Below are positions 1-7,700 of a DNA stretch of 14,475 nt, one piece after another. A model generated the notes under the pieces. The model had not been told where the DNA came from, made no database searches, and saw nothing but the letters and a program-made list of their open reading frames with translations. Where the stretch lies: contig CAMFLN010000011.1 in assembly GCA_945957305.1 (NCBI GenBank), positions 1 through 14,475 of the forward strand, in the 5' to 3' direction. This stretch comes from an uncultured Planctomycetaceae bacterium (GTDB lineage: Bacteria; Planctomycetota; Planctomycetia; Pirellulales; JACPPG01). The position numbers and the translations under genes are program-made. How positions within the stretch are numbered: the first letter of the stretch is position 1; the number at the start of each line of letters is the position of its first letter.

Positions 1-1208
1 CGAACGAAGATCCGGCGCAACGGGCGGCCCCAGCCACCATGAATGCGGGCGCCGTTCCTGCGCCGCGCGTTCCGCCAGCTGCCGCTGCGGCTGGTAACTG
101 GGGAAGTGACGAACGTTCGATGCAGTTCGATTTGCTCGACGTGGACGGAGCCCGGGTTATCGCCCGCGTCGGGTCGGAGGTGATCCAGGAATTTGAAGTG
201 AAGAGTTACGTCGACGAGATCGTCGAGGCGAACGCGGCGCGTATTCCTCCCAAGCAATTGGCTGCCGTGCGCGAAAAGTTGACGCGCGATCGCTTGAACC
301 ATCTGGTCGAGGTCAAGCTGTGCCTGGTCGATGCCCAGCGCAAGATTCCCACCGATGCCTATCCGAAGATCGTCGAGAGCGTAAGCGACGAATTCGAAGC
401 AAAGGAAGTGCGCAAGAAGCTCAAAGATTTGAAACTCGGCACACGGGGCGACCTGGAAGCGAAGTTCCGCGAACATGGCTCCTCGCTGGAACGCGAGAAG
501 CAAACGTTCATCGAGCAGCAAATCGCCTTTGGTTGGATCGCGCAGCAAACCAAGACCAAGCACGAGGCCACGCACGAGGACATGCTGGCCTATTACCTCG
601 AGCACATTGAGGACTACAGCTTTCCGGCGCAAGCGCGGTGGGAAGAGCTACGTGTGCGCACATCCAACTATCCCACTCGCGAGGCGGCACGGCAGGCGCT
701 CGCTCAGATGGGGGATGCCGTACTGCGCGGCGCCAATTTCGCCGAGGTCGCCCGGAAAAGCTCGCAGGGGCCGACCGCGGCGAATGGCGGCCAATATGAC
801 TGGACCAGCGAAGGAAGCATGGCCTGGGAAATGCTCGATCAGGCGATCTTCGGCTTGCCGGTCGGCCGGCTGAGCCAGATTCTGGATGACGGGCGCACAC
901 CGACGATCTCGATTGTCCGCGTGATCGAACGCAAAGAGGCGGGGCGCACGCCGTTCACGGACGTGCAAACCGAAATCAAAGATAAGCTCGCCAATGCGCA
1001 CACCGAAAAGGACAAACAGAAGCTGCGCGACTATCTGGCCAAATTGCGCGAAGACATCCCTGTTTGGACCATTTACGACGACGTGCCTGCCGACCCGGCG
1101 GTTGCCGGCGGCGCCTCCTCGGCCAACGGGGCGCAGACCAGCACCTCGATGCGGCCCGCCGGCGGTGCGCCCACCAAGAAGTCCGCGCCGAATCCTTACC
1201 TGCGCTAA
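1..1208 (+). CDS. SurA/PpiC-like peptidyl-prolyl isomerase family protein (5' end outside window)
   Basis: Probable extracytoplasmic folding chaperone of the SurA/parvulin type. The reading frame is open to the left edge: twelve sense codons precede the first ATG at 39, and that ATG has no Shine-Dalgarno sequence. The gene therefore probably starts outside the window and any signal peptide is not visible. Numbered from the ATG at 39, residues 1-25 are an Ala/Pro-rich linker, about 35-190 a helical SurA-N-like domain rich in charged residues, and about 198-298 a PpiC/parvulin domain. That domain shows N-F-A-E-V-A-R-K-S-S, a following N-G-G, then A-I-F-G-L-P-V-G-R-L-S. A Ser/Ala/Gly-rich tail ends the protein. 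The two histidines typical of catalytic parvulins (in A-S-H-I-L and G-Y-H-I-I) are replaced: the first strand reads A-R-W-E-E-L and the last T-I-S-I-V. A chaperone role with little isomerase activity is therefore possible. The family call is fairly sure; substrates are unknown. Confidence 0.8.
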   Translation, partial: NEDPAQRAAPATMNAGAVPAPRVPPAAAAAGNWGSDERSMQFDLLDVDGARVIARVGSEVIQEFEVKSYVDEIVEANAARIPPKQLAAVREKLTRDRLNHLVEVKLCLVDAQRKIPTDAYPKIVESVSDEFEAKEVRKKLKDLKLGTRGDLEAKFREHGSSLEREKQTFIEQQIAFGWIAQQTKTKHEATHEDMLAYYLEHIEDYSFPAQARWEELRVRTSNYPTREAARQALAQMGDAVLRGANFAEVARKSSQGPTAANGGQYDWTSEGSMAWEMLDQAIFGLPVGRLSQILDDGRTPTISIVRVIERKEAGRTPFTDVQTEIKDKLANAHTEKDKQKLRDYLAKLREDIPVWTIYDDVPADPAVAGGASSANGAQTSTSMRPAGGAPTKKSAPNPYLR

Positions 1209-1240
1209 TCGTCGCGCCTCGGTGGTCTCGGACGGCCGCC

Positions 1241-1269
1241 TGGGCATCTCTTTCCGCGGGTGGTATACC
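1241..1269 (+). promoter_or_regulatory. Candidate promoter for the CYTH gene
   Basis: TGGGCA at 1241-1246 (4 of 6 match to TTGACA) lies 17 bp before TATACC at 1264-1269. A TG at 1261-1262 gives an extended -10. A transcript from here would leave a leader of about 45 nt before the ATG at 1320. This is pattern matching only, in GC-rich DNA with unknown sigma preferences. Confidence 0.3.
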
Positions 1270-1319
1270 CGTTGTTCGCCGCGGCCTGTAAACAGTTGCG
1301 CGCGAGAACAAGGTATCTG

Positions 1320-1862
1320 ATGACTCGCACCCCCATGGGCAACGAACGGCACAATGTGGAACTTAAGTCGCGCCTGCGCGATTTCGTCGGCGCACGGCGC
1401 CTGGCCCAGCGCCTATCCGGAGCTGCGCCTGAAGTCCTGCGACAGGTCGATACCTATTTCCGCTGCACTGAGGGACGGCTCAAATTGCGCGAGATCACCG
1501 GTGGGCCGGCGCAATTGATCGCGTATGCACGCCCGAACAATACGGCCGTGCGCACCAGTCGCTATTACCTGGTCGACTTGCCGGCGGCCGACTCGCTGCG
1601 CGAAGCTTTAACGGCCACGCTGGGAGTGCTGGTGACCGTGGAAAAAGTTCGCGAGATTTCGCTTTACAAAAATGTTCGCATCCACTTGGACCGTGTCACG
1701 GGTTTAGGGGACTTCCTCGAGTTCGAGGCCGTGATGTCGACGGGTGATTCAGTGGCAGCCGCCGAAGCGCTGGTGCGCGACTTGTCCGAGCAGTTCGGAC
1801 TCGCGGCGGAAGACCTCATCGGAACTTCATATAGCGACCTGCTCTTGGCGGCTCGTTCTTGA
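1320..1862 (+). CDS. CYTH-domain protein, CyaB-like (class IV adenylate cyclase or triphosphatase family)
   Basis: A 180-residue cytosolic protein of the CYTH superfamily, whose members bind triphosphates in a beta-tunnel and act as class IV adenylate cyclases, thiamine triphosphatases or polyphosphatases. The ATG at 1320 is preferred because AAGG lies 6 nt upstream; an in-frame GTG at 1260 would add an unrelated stretch. N-V-E-L-K at residues 12-16 is the start of the domain; the first acidic position of the usual E-x-E-x-K is Asn, a variant I recall in CyaB-like proteins. Further tunnel-type residues are R53, K55 and R57 in G-R-L-K-L-R, R71 in Y-A-R, K109 and R111, R120, D124 in I-H-L-D, and E134 and E136 in F-L-E-F-E. 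The length fits a single-domain CyaB-like protein. Which reaction it catalyses cannot be read from sequence. It lies 111 bp after the foldase gene and 187 bp before gltA. Confidence 0.8.
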   Translation: MTRTPMGNERHNVELKSRLRDFVGARRLAQRLSGAAPEVLRQVDTYFRCTEGRLKLREITGGPAQLIAYARPNNTAVRTSRYYLVDLPAADSLREALTATLGVLVTVEKVREISLYKNVRIHLDRVTGLGDFLEFEAVMSTGDSVAAAEALVRDLSEQFGLAAEDLIGTSYSDLLLAARS

Positions 1863-1878
1863 TCGCGGGACGAGGGCG

Positions 1879-1931
1879 CCTGCGGAGCTCCCGCTAAACG
1901 AGTTGGGTGACCTGCGGCAATCCCGCTAAAC
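1879..1931. repeat. Imperfect 21-bp direct repeat upstream of gltA
   Basis: Two copies, at 1879-1899 and 1911-1931, share CCTGCGG, then three differing bases, then TCCCGCTAAAC (18 of 21 identical). The spacing is 32 bp, about three helical turns. The pair sits between the CYTH stop and the gltA start and could be an operator or a relic duplication. Confidence 0.5.
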
Positions 1932-1975
1932 CAACCCCGGCTTCTATTAGCTGCAGCAATAGTGCGCCTGACGAT

Positions 1976-2004
1976 TTGTAGAACGATCGGCGCGCCGTTA
2001 AACT
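1976..2004 (+). promoter_or_regulatory. Candidate gltA promoter
   Basis: TTGTAG at 1976-1981 and TAAACT at 1999-2004 (4 of 6 match to TATAAT) are 17 bp apart. They would give a leader of roughly 40 nt before the gltA start at 2050. They lie about 45 bp downstream of the 21-bp direct repeat. Weak evidence. Confidence 0.3.
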
Positions 2005-2036
2005 GCCATGCTCACCCCGATTCGGCGACCGGCTAC

Positions 2037-2040
2037 GGAG
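2037..2040 (+). promoter_or_regulatory. Ribosome binding site of gltA
   Basis: GGAG followed by 9 nt and ATG at 2050. It decides against the earlier in-frame ATG at 2008, which has no comparable site. Confidence 0.6.
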
Positions 2041-2049
2041 TTCTTGCCT

Positions 2050-3366
2050 ATGAGTTCGTTGATGAATACCAATTCTGCGCCTCCGAAAATGGCAAAGCTG
2101 AATCTGGGTGATTGCGAGGTCGACGTCCCCGTCATTGAAGGGACCGAGCAAGAGAAGGCAATCGATATCTCGCACTTGCGCGCCGAGAGCGGATACATCA
2201 CGCTCGACGAAGGTTACGTCAACACCGGCGCGACGACCAGCAGCATCACGTATCTGGATGGCGAAAAGGGTGTGCTGCGTTATCGCGGCTATCCGATCGA
2301 GGTGCTGGCGAAAGAGTGCCGGTTCCTGGAAGTCAGCTACCTCTTGCTGTACGGCGAATTGCCGAACGTCGAACAACTGGAGACGTTCCGCAATAACCTC
2401 CGCCGGCACACGATGCTGCACGAGGATATGCGGTCGTTCTACAATGGCTTTCCGCGTGATGCCCATCCGATGGCCATTCTGGGCTCGGTCGTGGGGGCAC
2501 TGTCGACGTTCTATCAAGATTCGCTCGATCCGCGCGATCCGAAGCAGGTCGAGATTTCGGTTTTCCGCCTGATGGCGAAGCTGCCGACAATCGCGGCTTT
2601 CAGCTACAAGAAATCCATCGGCCAGCCGTTCGTCTATCCACAAAACGATCTGGGTTATTGCGAAAACTTCCTCCGCATGATGTTCGCCGTGCCCAGCGAG
2701 CCTTACCAGATCGACCCCGACTTCGTCGAAGCGCTCAACCTGCTGTTGATCGTGCATGCTGATCACGAGCAAAACTGCAGCACGTCAACCGTGCGGATGG
2801 TCGGATCGAGTAACGCCAATTTGTTCGCCTCGATCTCGGCCGGCATCTGTGCCCTGTGGGGACCGTTGCACGGCGGGGCCAACCAGGCCTGCATCGAAAT
2901 GCTGGAGCAGATTCGCGACTCGGGCACCGACGTGGCCCGTTACGTGGAAATGGCCAAGGACAAGAACAGCGGATTCCGCCTGATGGGCTTTGGCCATCGC
3001 GTTTACAAGAACTACGATCCGCGGGCCACGATCATCAAGAGCATGTGTGACCGCATGCTGGCCAAGACCAAGATCCAGGGGTCAATTTTCGAAATCGCCC
3101 GCCACTTGGAATCGGCGGCCCTTTCGGACCCCTACTTCATCGAACGCAAGCTGTATCCGAACGTCGACTTCTACTCGGGCATCATCTATCGCGCGATGGG
3201 AATTCCGGTGCAGATGTTTACCGTCTTGTTCGCCATTGGCCGGTTGCCCGGCTGGATCGCGCACTGGATGGAGATGCACGCTTCGCCGACCAAGAAAATC
3301 TGCCGCCCTCGGCAGATCTACACCGGCCCGGTCGAACGCGAGTTCGTGCCGCTCGAAAAGCGCTAG
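2050..3366 (+). CDS. gltA: Citrate synthase (type II)
   Basis: Condenses acetyl-CoA and oxaloacetate to citrate, the entry step of the TCA cycle, in the cytosol. The product is 438 residues from the ATG at 2050, close to the 427 of the E. coli enzyme. The N-terminal region (I-E-G-T-E, then D-I-S-H-L-R, then G-Y-I-T-L-D) resembles the type II, usually hexameric and NADH-sensitive, branch. The catalytic triad is intact: His274 in G-P-L-H-G-G, His316 in the family signature G-F-G-H-R-V-Y, and Asp373 in N-V-D-F-Y-S-G. These correspond to E. coli His264, His305 and Asp362. A second in-frame ATG at 2062 is a less likely start. The gene appears to stand alone, with 187 bp before it and 316 bp after it. 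The identification is very secure; allosteric behaviour is inferred only. Confidence 0.97.
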   Translation: MSSLMNTNSAPPKMAKLNLGDCEVDVPVIEGTEQEKAIDISHLRAESGYITLDEGYVNTGATTSSITYLDGEKGVLRYRGYPIEVLAKECRFLEVSYLLLYGELPNVEQLETFRNNLRRHTMLHEDMRSFYNGFPRDAHPMAILGSVVGALSTFYQDSLDPRDPKQVEISVFRLMAKLPTIAAFSYKKSIGQPFVYPQNDLGYCENFLRMMFAVPSEPYQIDPDFVEALNLLLIVHADHEQNCSTSTVRMVGSSNANLFASISAGICALWGPLHGGANQACIEMLEQIRDSGTDVARYVEMAKDKNSGFRLMGFGHRVYKNYDPRATIIKSMCDRMLAKTKIQGSIFEIARHLESAALSDPYFIERKLYPNVDFYSGIIYRAMGIPVQMFTVLFAIGRLPGWIAHWMEMHASPTKKICRPRQIYTGPVEREFVPLEKR

Positions 3367-3494
3367 TCGCCACGGCCTATCGGCACTTCACACCCCGCGC
3401 AGCGGTCGATTCAGAGCCGCGCCTTCGCGCTGTGCTGGCAGGGCATGAATACTGCTTAGCCCCGGCCGACTTCTGGCCCTTGTGCGGCTTTTGC

Positions 3495-3510
3495 CCGGCA
3501 ATCTTGCCGG
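3495..3510. repeat. Short palindrome (CCGGCAA / TTGCCGG)
   Basis: Two 7-bp arms around a central TC form a dyad, with a further direct TTGCCGG copy at 3534-3540, 30 bp from the right arm. There is no following T-tract, so an operator-like site is as likely as a terminator. Confidence 0.35.
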
Positions 3511-3670
3511 ACCGTTAAAGTTTGACACGCGAGTTGCCGGGTCGAGGTCTTCGTCTGGCGCAGCCGGTCCGTTTCAACCGATAGGAAGATATTGGGCGAC
3601 CCGCACCTTTACCCAGGCGGGTCCGTCCGGGGGCAGCGACGCGGCGCAAAACCTCGATTCCGAGGGGGCG

Positions 3671-3675
3671 AGGAG
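3671..3675 (+). promoter_or_regulatory. Ribosome binding site of the WD40 gene
   Basis: AGGAG followed by 7 nt and GTG at 3683. It fixes the start of the exported WD40 protein directly before its signal peptide. Confidence 0.75.
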
Positions 3676-3682
3676 AGTAATA

Positions 3683-4708
3683 GTGATCTGCCGACGATTC
3701 TTGGCGCTTCTCTTGGCCTTGGTGGTTGTTTCTGGAAAGCCATTGCTGCAGGCGGCCGAACTCCAGGCGATGCGCGTCATGCCGATGCGACCCGCGGCCG
3801 GCGCGGCGGGGCCGCCGGTGCTCTCGGCTGTCTCGCTGAGCCCTGACGGCCAGGCGTTCGCCACCGGGGGCGACGATCACGCCGTACGCATCTGGAACCT
3901 GTCTGACGGCGCGATTGTGCATGAATTGCGCTCCCACTCCGACTGGGTGCGCGCCGTGGTCTTCAATCCTCGCGGTCAGGTCTTGGCCACGGCCGGTGAT
4001 GACCATAACGTGCTCCTCTGGGACGCAAAAACTGGCAAGCTGCGCCGCACCGTCCCGGGACCGTCGCAGGTTGTCTATTGCCTGGCGTTCAGCCAAGACG
4101 GCAAAGTTTTGGCCGCCGGGGGATTCGACGATAAAGTGCGACTGTACGACGGACTCACGGGCAACCCGCTGCGCGAATTGGTCAGCCCTTGCCCCGATAT
4201 TCGCGCGGCCGCGTTTTCGCCGGATGGCAAACTGTTCGCGGCAGCCGGACGAGACGGCCGCGTGCGCATCTGGGATTACCAAAACGGCACCGTGCTGCGC
4301 GATTTGAACGCGCATCGGCAACGGGTGCGGGCGCTCTGTTTCTCGCAGGACGGATCGCAACTCGCCTCGGGCGGAGAGGACCGTTTCCTGCGCATTTGGA
4401 ATCCGCTCAGCGGCGCCGAGTTGCAGGCCATCCCCAGCCGTCCTGGCAAGATTCAAACCCTGGTCTACATCGCGCCTGACAAGGTCGCTTCCGGGGCCAG
4501 CGACAATACGATCCGCATCTGGGATTTGAATTCCGGCAAAGAGGATTCTCGCTTGCTCGGCCACACGGGCAGCGTCGCCGCGCTCGACTACCACGCCGAA
4601 AGCGGCGTACTCATATCCGCAGGCTTCGACACTTCCGTGCGTCTGTGGAATCCGCTTTCCACAGAAGGAAAGGTGGTCGAAGAAAACCGCAACCGCACCA
4701 CCCGGTAA
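3683..4708 (+). CDS. Exported seven-bladed WD40 repeat protein
   Basis: A 341-residue protein starting with GTG. Residues 1-24 form a signal peptide: a short C-R-R basic start, a hydrophobic core, and likely cleavage after L-L-Q-A. From about residue 45 there are seven WD40 repeats, each ending in a strand such as V-R-I-W-N, V-L-L-W-D, V-R-L-Y-D, V-R-I-W-D, L-R-I-W-N, I-R-I-W-D or V-R-L-W-N. Most carry S-P-D-G or S-Q-D-G turns and G-x-D loops. Seven repeats make one closed propeller, so the protein is probably a periplasmic or secreted binding scaffold with no enzymatic domain. A short charged tail (E-E-N-R-N-R) follows. The giant surface gene starts only 64 bp downstream with no terminator between, so co-transcription is likely. 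The partner is unknown. Confidence 0.88.
   Translation: MICRRFLALLLALVVVSGKPLLQAAELQAMRVMPMRPAAGAAGPPVLSAVSLSPDGQAFATGGDDHAVRIWNLSDGAIVHELRSHSDWVRAVVFNPRGQVLATAGDDHNVLLWDAKTGKLRRTVPGPSQVVYCLAFSQDGKVLAAGGFDDKVRLYDGLTGNPLRELVSPCPDIRAAAFSPDGKLFAAAGRDGRVRIWDYQNGTVLRDLNAHRQRVRALCFSQDGSQLASGGEDRFLRIWNPLSGAELQAIPSRPGKIQTLVYIAPDKVASGASDNTIRIWDLNSGKEDSRLLGHTGSVAALDYHAESGVLISAGFDTSVRLWNPLSTEGKVVEENRNRTTR
3812..4660 (+). repeat. Seven WD40 repeat units
   Basis: Seven units of about 40 codons encode the blades of the propeller. The W/Y-D/N closing strands fall near residues 70, 112, 154, 196, 238, 279 and 321 of the protein. The spacing is a regular 41-42 residues. Confidence 0.85.
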
Positions 4709-4760
4709 GCCGGTTCGCGCTCGCACAATTCGCTCGTCCCGTTCGGGGGCCACGCTCGCA

Positions 4761-4766
4761 AGGAGG
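4761..4766 (+). promoter_or_regulatory. Strong ribosome binding site of the giant surface gene
   Basis: AGGAGG with 6 nt to GTG at 4773. The in-frame TTG at 4767 directly abuts this site and is too close to serve as the start. Confidence 0.8.
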
Positions 4767-4772
4767 TTGATC

Positions 4773-7700
4773 GTGGGCTTTTTCACCAATATTTTTCGCC
4801 GCACGCGCCGCCGTTCGACAGCGGACGCCGTCGTCGTTCGTCCGCAGGACCGCCGGTATCACCGTTGCCACATCGAGGCGATGGAAGAACGCCGTCTGAT
4901 GGCGGCCGACATCAACCTGGGGGTTGTCTACTACGACCCGGCCAGCGGCGACGATCTGAGCCCCAACACGTTCCAGATCCAATTCAACGGTGGCGCCGCC
5001 GGCACGCAGTTAACCCATTTGCGGATCGATACCGACAAGCTGGGAGATGGACTCGGGGACGGTGATCCGTTTTTCAATACCGCGGCCGGCGGCATTGGTG
5101 TGTACGGATACCACCCTTTCCAGGTGGTCGCTGCTAACGGCATCCAGGTTACCAATGTGTCGGTCGACAATGGCGGACACATTCTGGATCTAACGTTCTC
5201 GGGCTTTACGGCCGGCAAGACGCTGGTGTTTTCGATCGACGTCGATGAAATCGGCCTCAAACCGCCCGCCAGCGCCGTGGTGGAAGGCGCCGAATTTGCC
5301 GGCGCACGCGTCGAAGCGACCTTCAAGGCCGACCATTACTACGACTTTGTCGGCAAGGATACGTTCGTCGATGCCTATGATCCAAAGTTCGCCGGCAGCG
5401 GGCTGACGCTCCCCAGCGACAACTATATGCCGCCGAACCCGACGCCGTCATCGGTGTTGACCGCCGGCGCCTTGTGCAACGGCGAGCAAGAAGCCTTGCC
5501 CAGCAGCATCAGCGGCATTGTTTACGAAGACAAGAACCTGGACAACATCCAAGAGGCGGGCGACCCGGGCATTGCGGGCGTTTCGTTGTCGCTGTTCCAG
5601 TGGAATGGCACGACCTATGTCGACACCAATTTGAAAACGACGACCGACGCCAATGGCGCCTATCACTTCACGAACCTGCAGCCCGGCAAGTACCAGGTGC
5701 GCGAGACGCAGCCCAACGGTTACTTCAGCGTGGGGGCATCGGCCGGCAAGTTGAACGGCGTAACCGACGGCGTGGTCCTCGACTCGGACACGATCAGCGA
5801 GGTCCTGTTGCAAGGGGGCGAGGACACCGTCGAGAACGACTTCTCGGAAGCGCTGCCCGGCAAGATCAGCGGTTACGTCTATTACGATCCGAACAACAAC
5901 GGTCAAAAGGAAGCGGGCGAAAACGGGATCGCGAATACGACCGTCTACCTGTTCGATTCGCAATTCAACCTCGTGCAAACGGTGCAGACCGATGCCAACG
6001 GCTTCTACCAATTCACCAACTTGAAGTACGACACGTATACGGTCGAGGAAGACCAGCCCACCGGTTACCTCGACGGCAAGGACACGATCGGCTCGATCGG
6101 CGGTGTGCTCGCTCCGCCCGATGGCATGACCGACATCGCCATTCTGTCAGGCACCAATGGCGTGAATTACAACTTCGGCGAATTATTGCCGGCCACGATC
6201 TCGGGCATGATTCACGTCGACATGAACGGCGACTGCATTTACCAGTCGGGCGAACCGCTGCTGCAGGGTGTAACCGTGCAGTTGCTCGACGCCAGCAACC
6301 AGGTGATTGCCACGACGACGACCAACGCCCAAGGTGCGTACAGCTTTGCAGGGCTGGCGCCGTTTGCCGTCTACACGGTTCACGAGGTCCAGCCTGTTGG
6401 TTACTTCGAATTCGGCGCCTCGGCCGGCACCGCGGGCGGCACCGTGCAAGGCCTGGACACGATCGTGGGCGCCAACCCCGGTTCGGGGCAAAACGCCGTA
6501 GATTACAACTTCTGCGTGCAGGCTCCGGCCAGTATCGCGGGCATGGTCCACGTCGACAGCAACGGCGACTGCATCTATCAGCCGGGTGAAAAGCTCTTGG
6601 CCGGCGTCACGATCCAGTTGCTCGATTCCAGCAACAAAGTGGTAGCCACGACCACGACTGACCAAAACGGTGAGTACAAGTTTTCCGGCTTAAAGCCGGG
6701 GAGTTACTCGGTCCACGAGGTGCAGCCCGCCGGCTACTTCGAGTTCGGCAGCACGGTCGGCACCGCAGGGGGCGTGCAGCAAGGGCTCGACCTGATCGTC
6801 GGCGCGAATCTCGGCTCGGGCGTCGAAGCCATGGACTACAACTTCTGCGTGCAAGCCCCGGCCAGCATCGCCGGCATCGTGCACGTCGATCAGAACGGCG
6901 ACTGCATCTACCAGGCGGGTGAGCCGTTGCTGGCGGGCGTCACAATCCAGCTGTTCGACGCTCAGAACAAACTCGTCGGTACGACCACCACCGACCAAAA
7001 CGGCCACTACCAGTTCGCCGGGTTGAAGCCGGGAATCTACACCGTGCACGAGATCCAGCCTAACGGGTATTTCGAATTCGGCGCGATGGCTGGTACGGCC
7101 GGCGGCACTGTGCAAAGCGTCGACACGATCGTCGGCGCGAACCTGGGATCAGGCGTCGACGCCACGGACTACAACTTCTGCGTCCAGTTACCGGCCAGCA
7201 TCGCGGGCATTGTTCATGTCGATGCGAATGGTGACTGCATTTATCAGCCCGGCGAGAAGTTGCTGGCCGGCGTGACGGTGCAATTGCTCGACGCGAGCAA
7301 CAAGGTCGTGGCCACGACCACCACGGACCAGAATGGCCACTACGAATTCGACGGGCTGAAGCCGGGAACCTATAGCGTGCACGAGCTGCAGCCGGCCGGT
7401 TACTTCGAGTTCGGCGCGATGGCCGGTTCGGCCGGCGGCACCGTGGTCGGGCTCGATACAATTATCAACGCGGTCCTGGGCTCCGGGGTCACGGCGGTCG
7501 ACTACAACTTCTGCGTGCAGGCTCCGGCCAGCATCGCCGGCATGATTCACGTCGATACCAACGGCGACTGCGTCTACGAACCGGGCGAAAAACTGCTGGC
7601 CGGCGTCACGGTGCAATTGTTCGACGCGGACAACAAGCTCGTCGCCACCACGGTCACCGACCAGAACGGTCAGTACAAGTTCCAAGGATTGAAGCCAGGC

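Larger units (their letters stand above)
3367..3682. other. 316-bp gene-free stretch between gltA and the WD40 gene
   Basis: No supported gene. The in-frame extension of the WD40 frame back to 3482 lacks a ribosome site and would bury the signal peptide. The stretch holds a palindrome at 3495-3510, a CCGTTAAAGT element at 3512-3521, a TTGACA at 3522-3527 with no acceptable -10 at 16-18 bp, and another TTGCCGG at 3534-3540. Promoter elements for the downstream genes probably lie here. No T-tailed terminator for gltA was seen. Confidence 0.6.

Noticed and set aside
1894..2772. Minus-strand open frame opposite gltA
   Set aside because: Antisense to a strongly conserved citrate synthase; no domain and no separate evidence of coding.
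3522..3527. Perfect TTGACA as a -35 box
   Set aside because: At 16-18 bp downstream only GAGGTC, AGGTCT or GGTCTT occur, none resembling a -10, so it was not called as a promoter.
3482..3682. N-terminal extension of the WD40 protein
   Set aside because: It has no ribosome site. It would place about 67 unrelated residues before a signal peptide that follows directly on AGGAG and GTG at 3683.
3515..4804. Minus-strand open frame of 429 codons opposite the WD40 gene
   Set aside because: It is antisense to seven clear WD40 repeats and reads through two gene boundaries. It is explained by GC-rich codon use.
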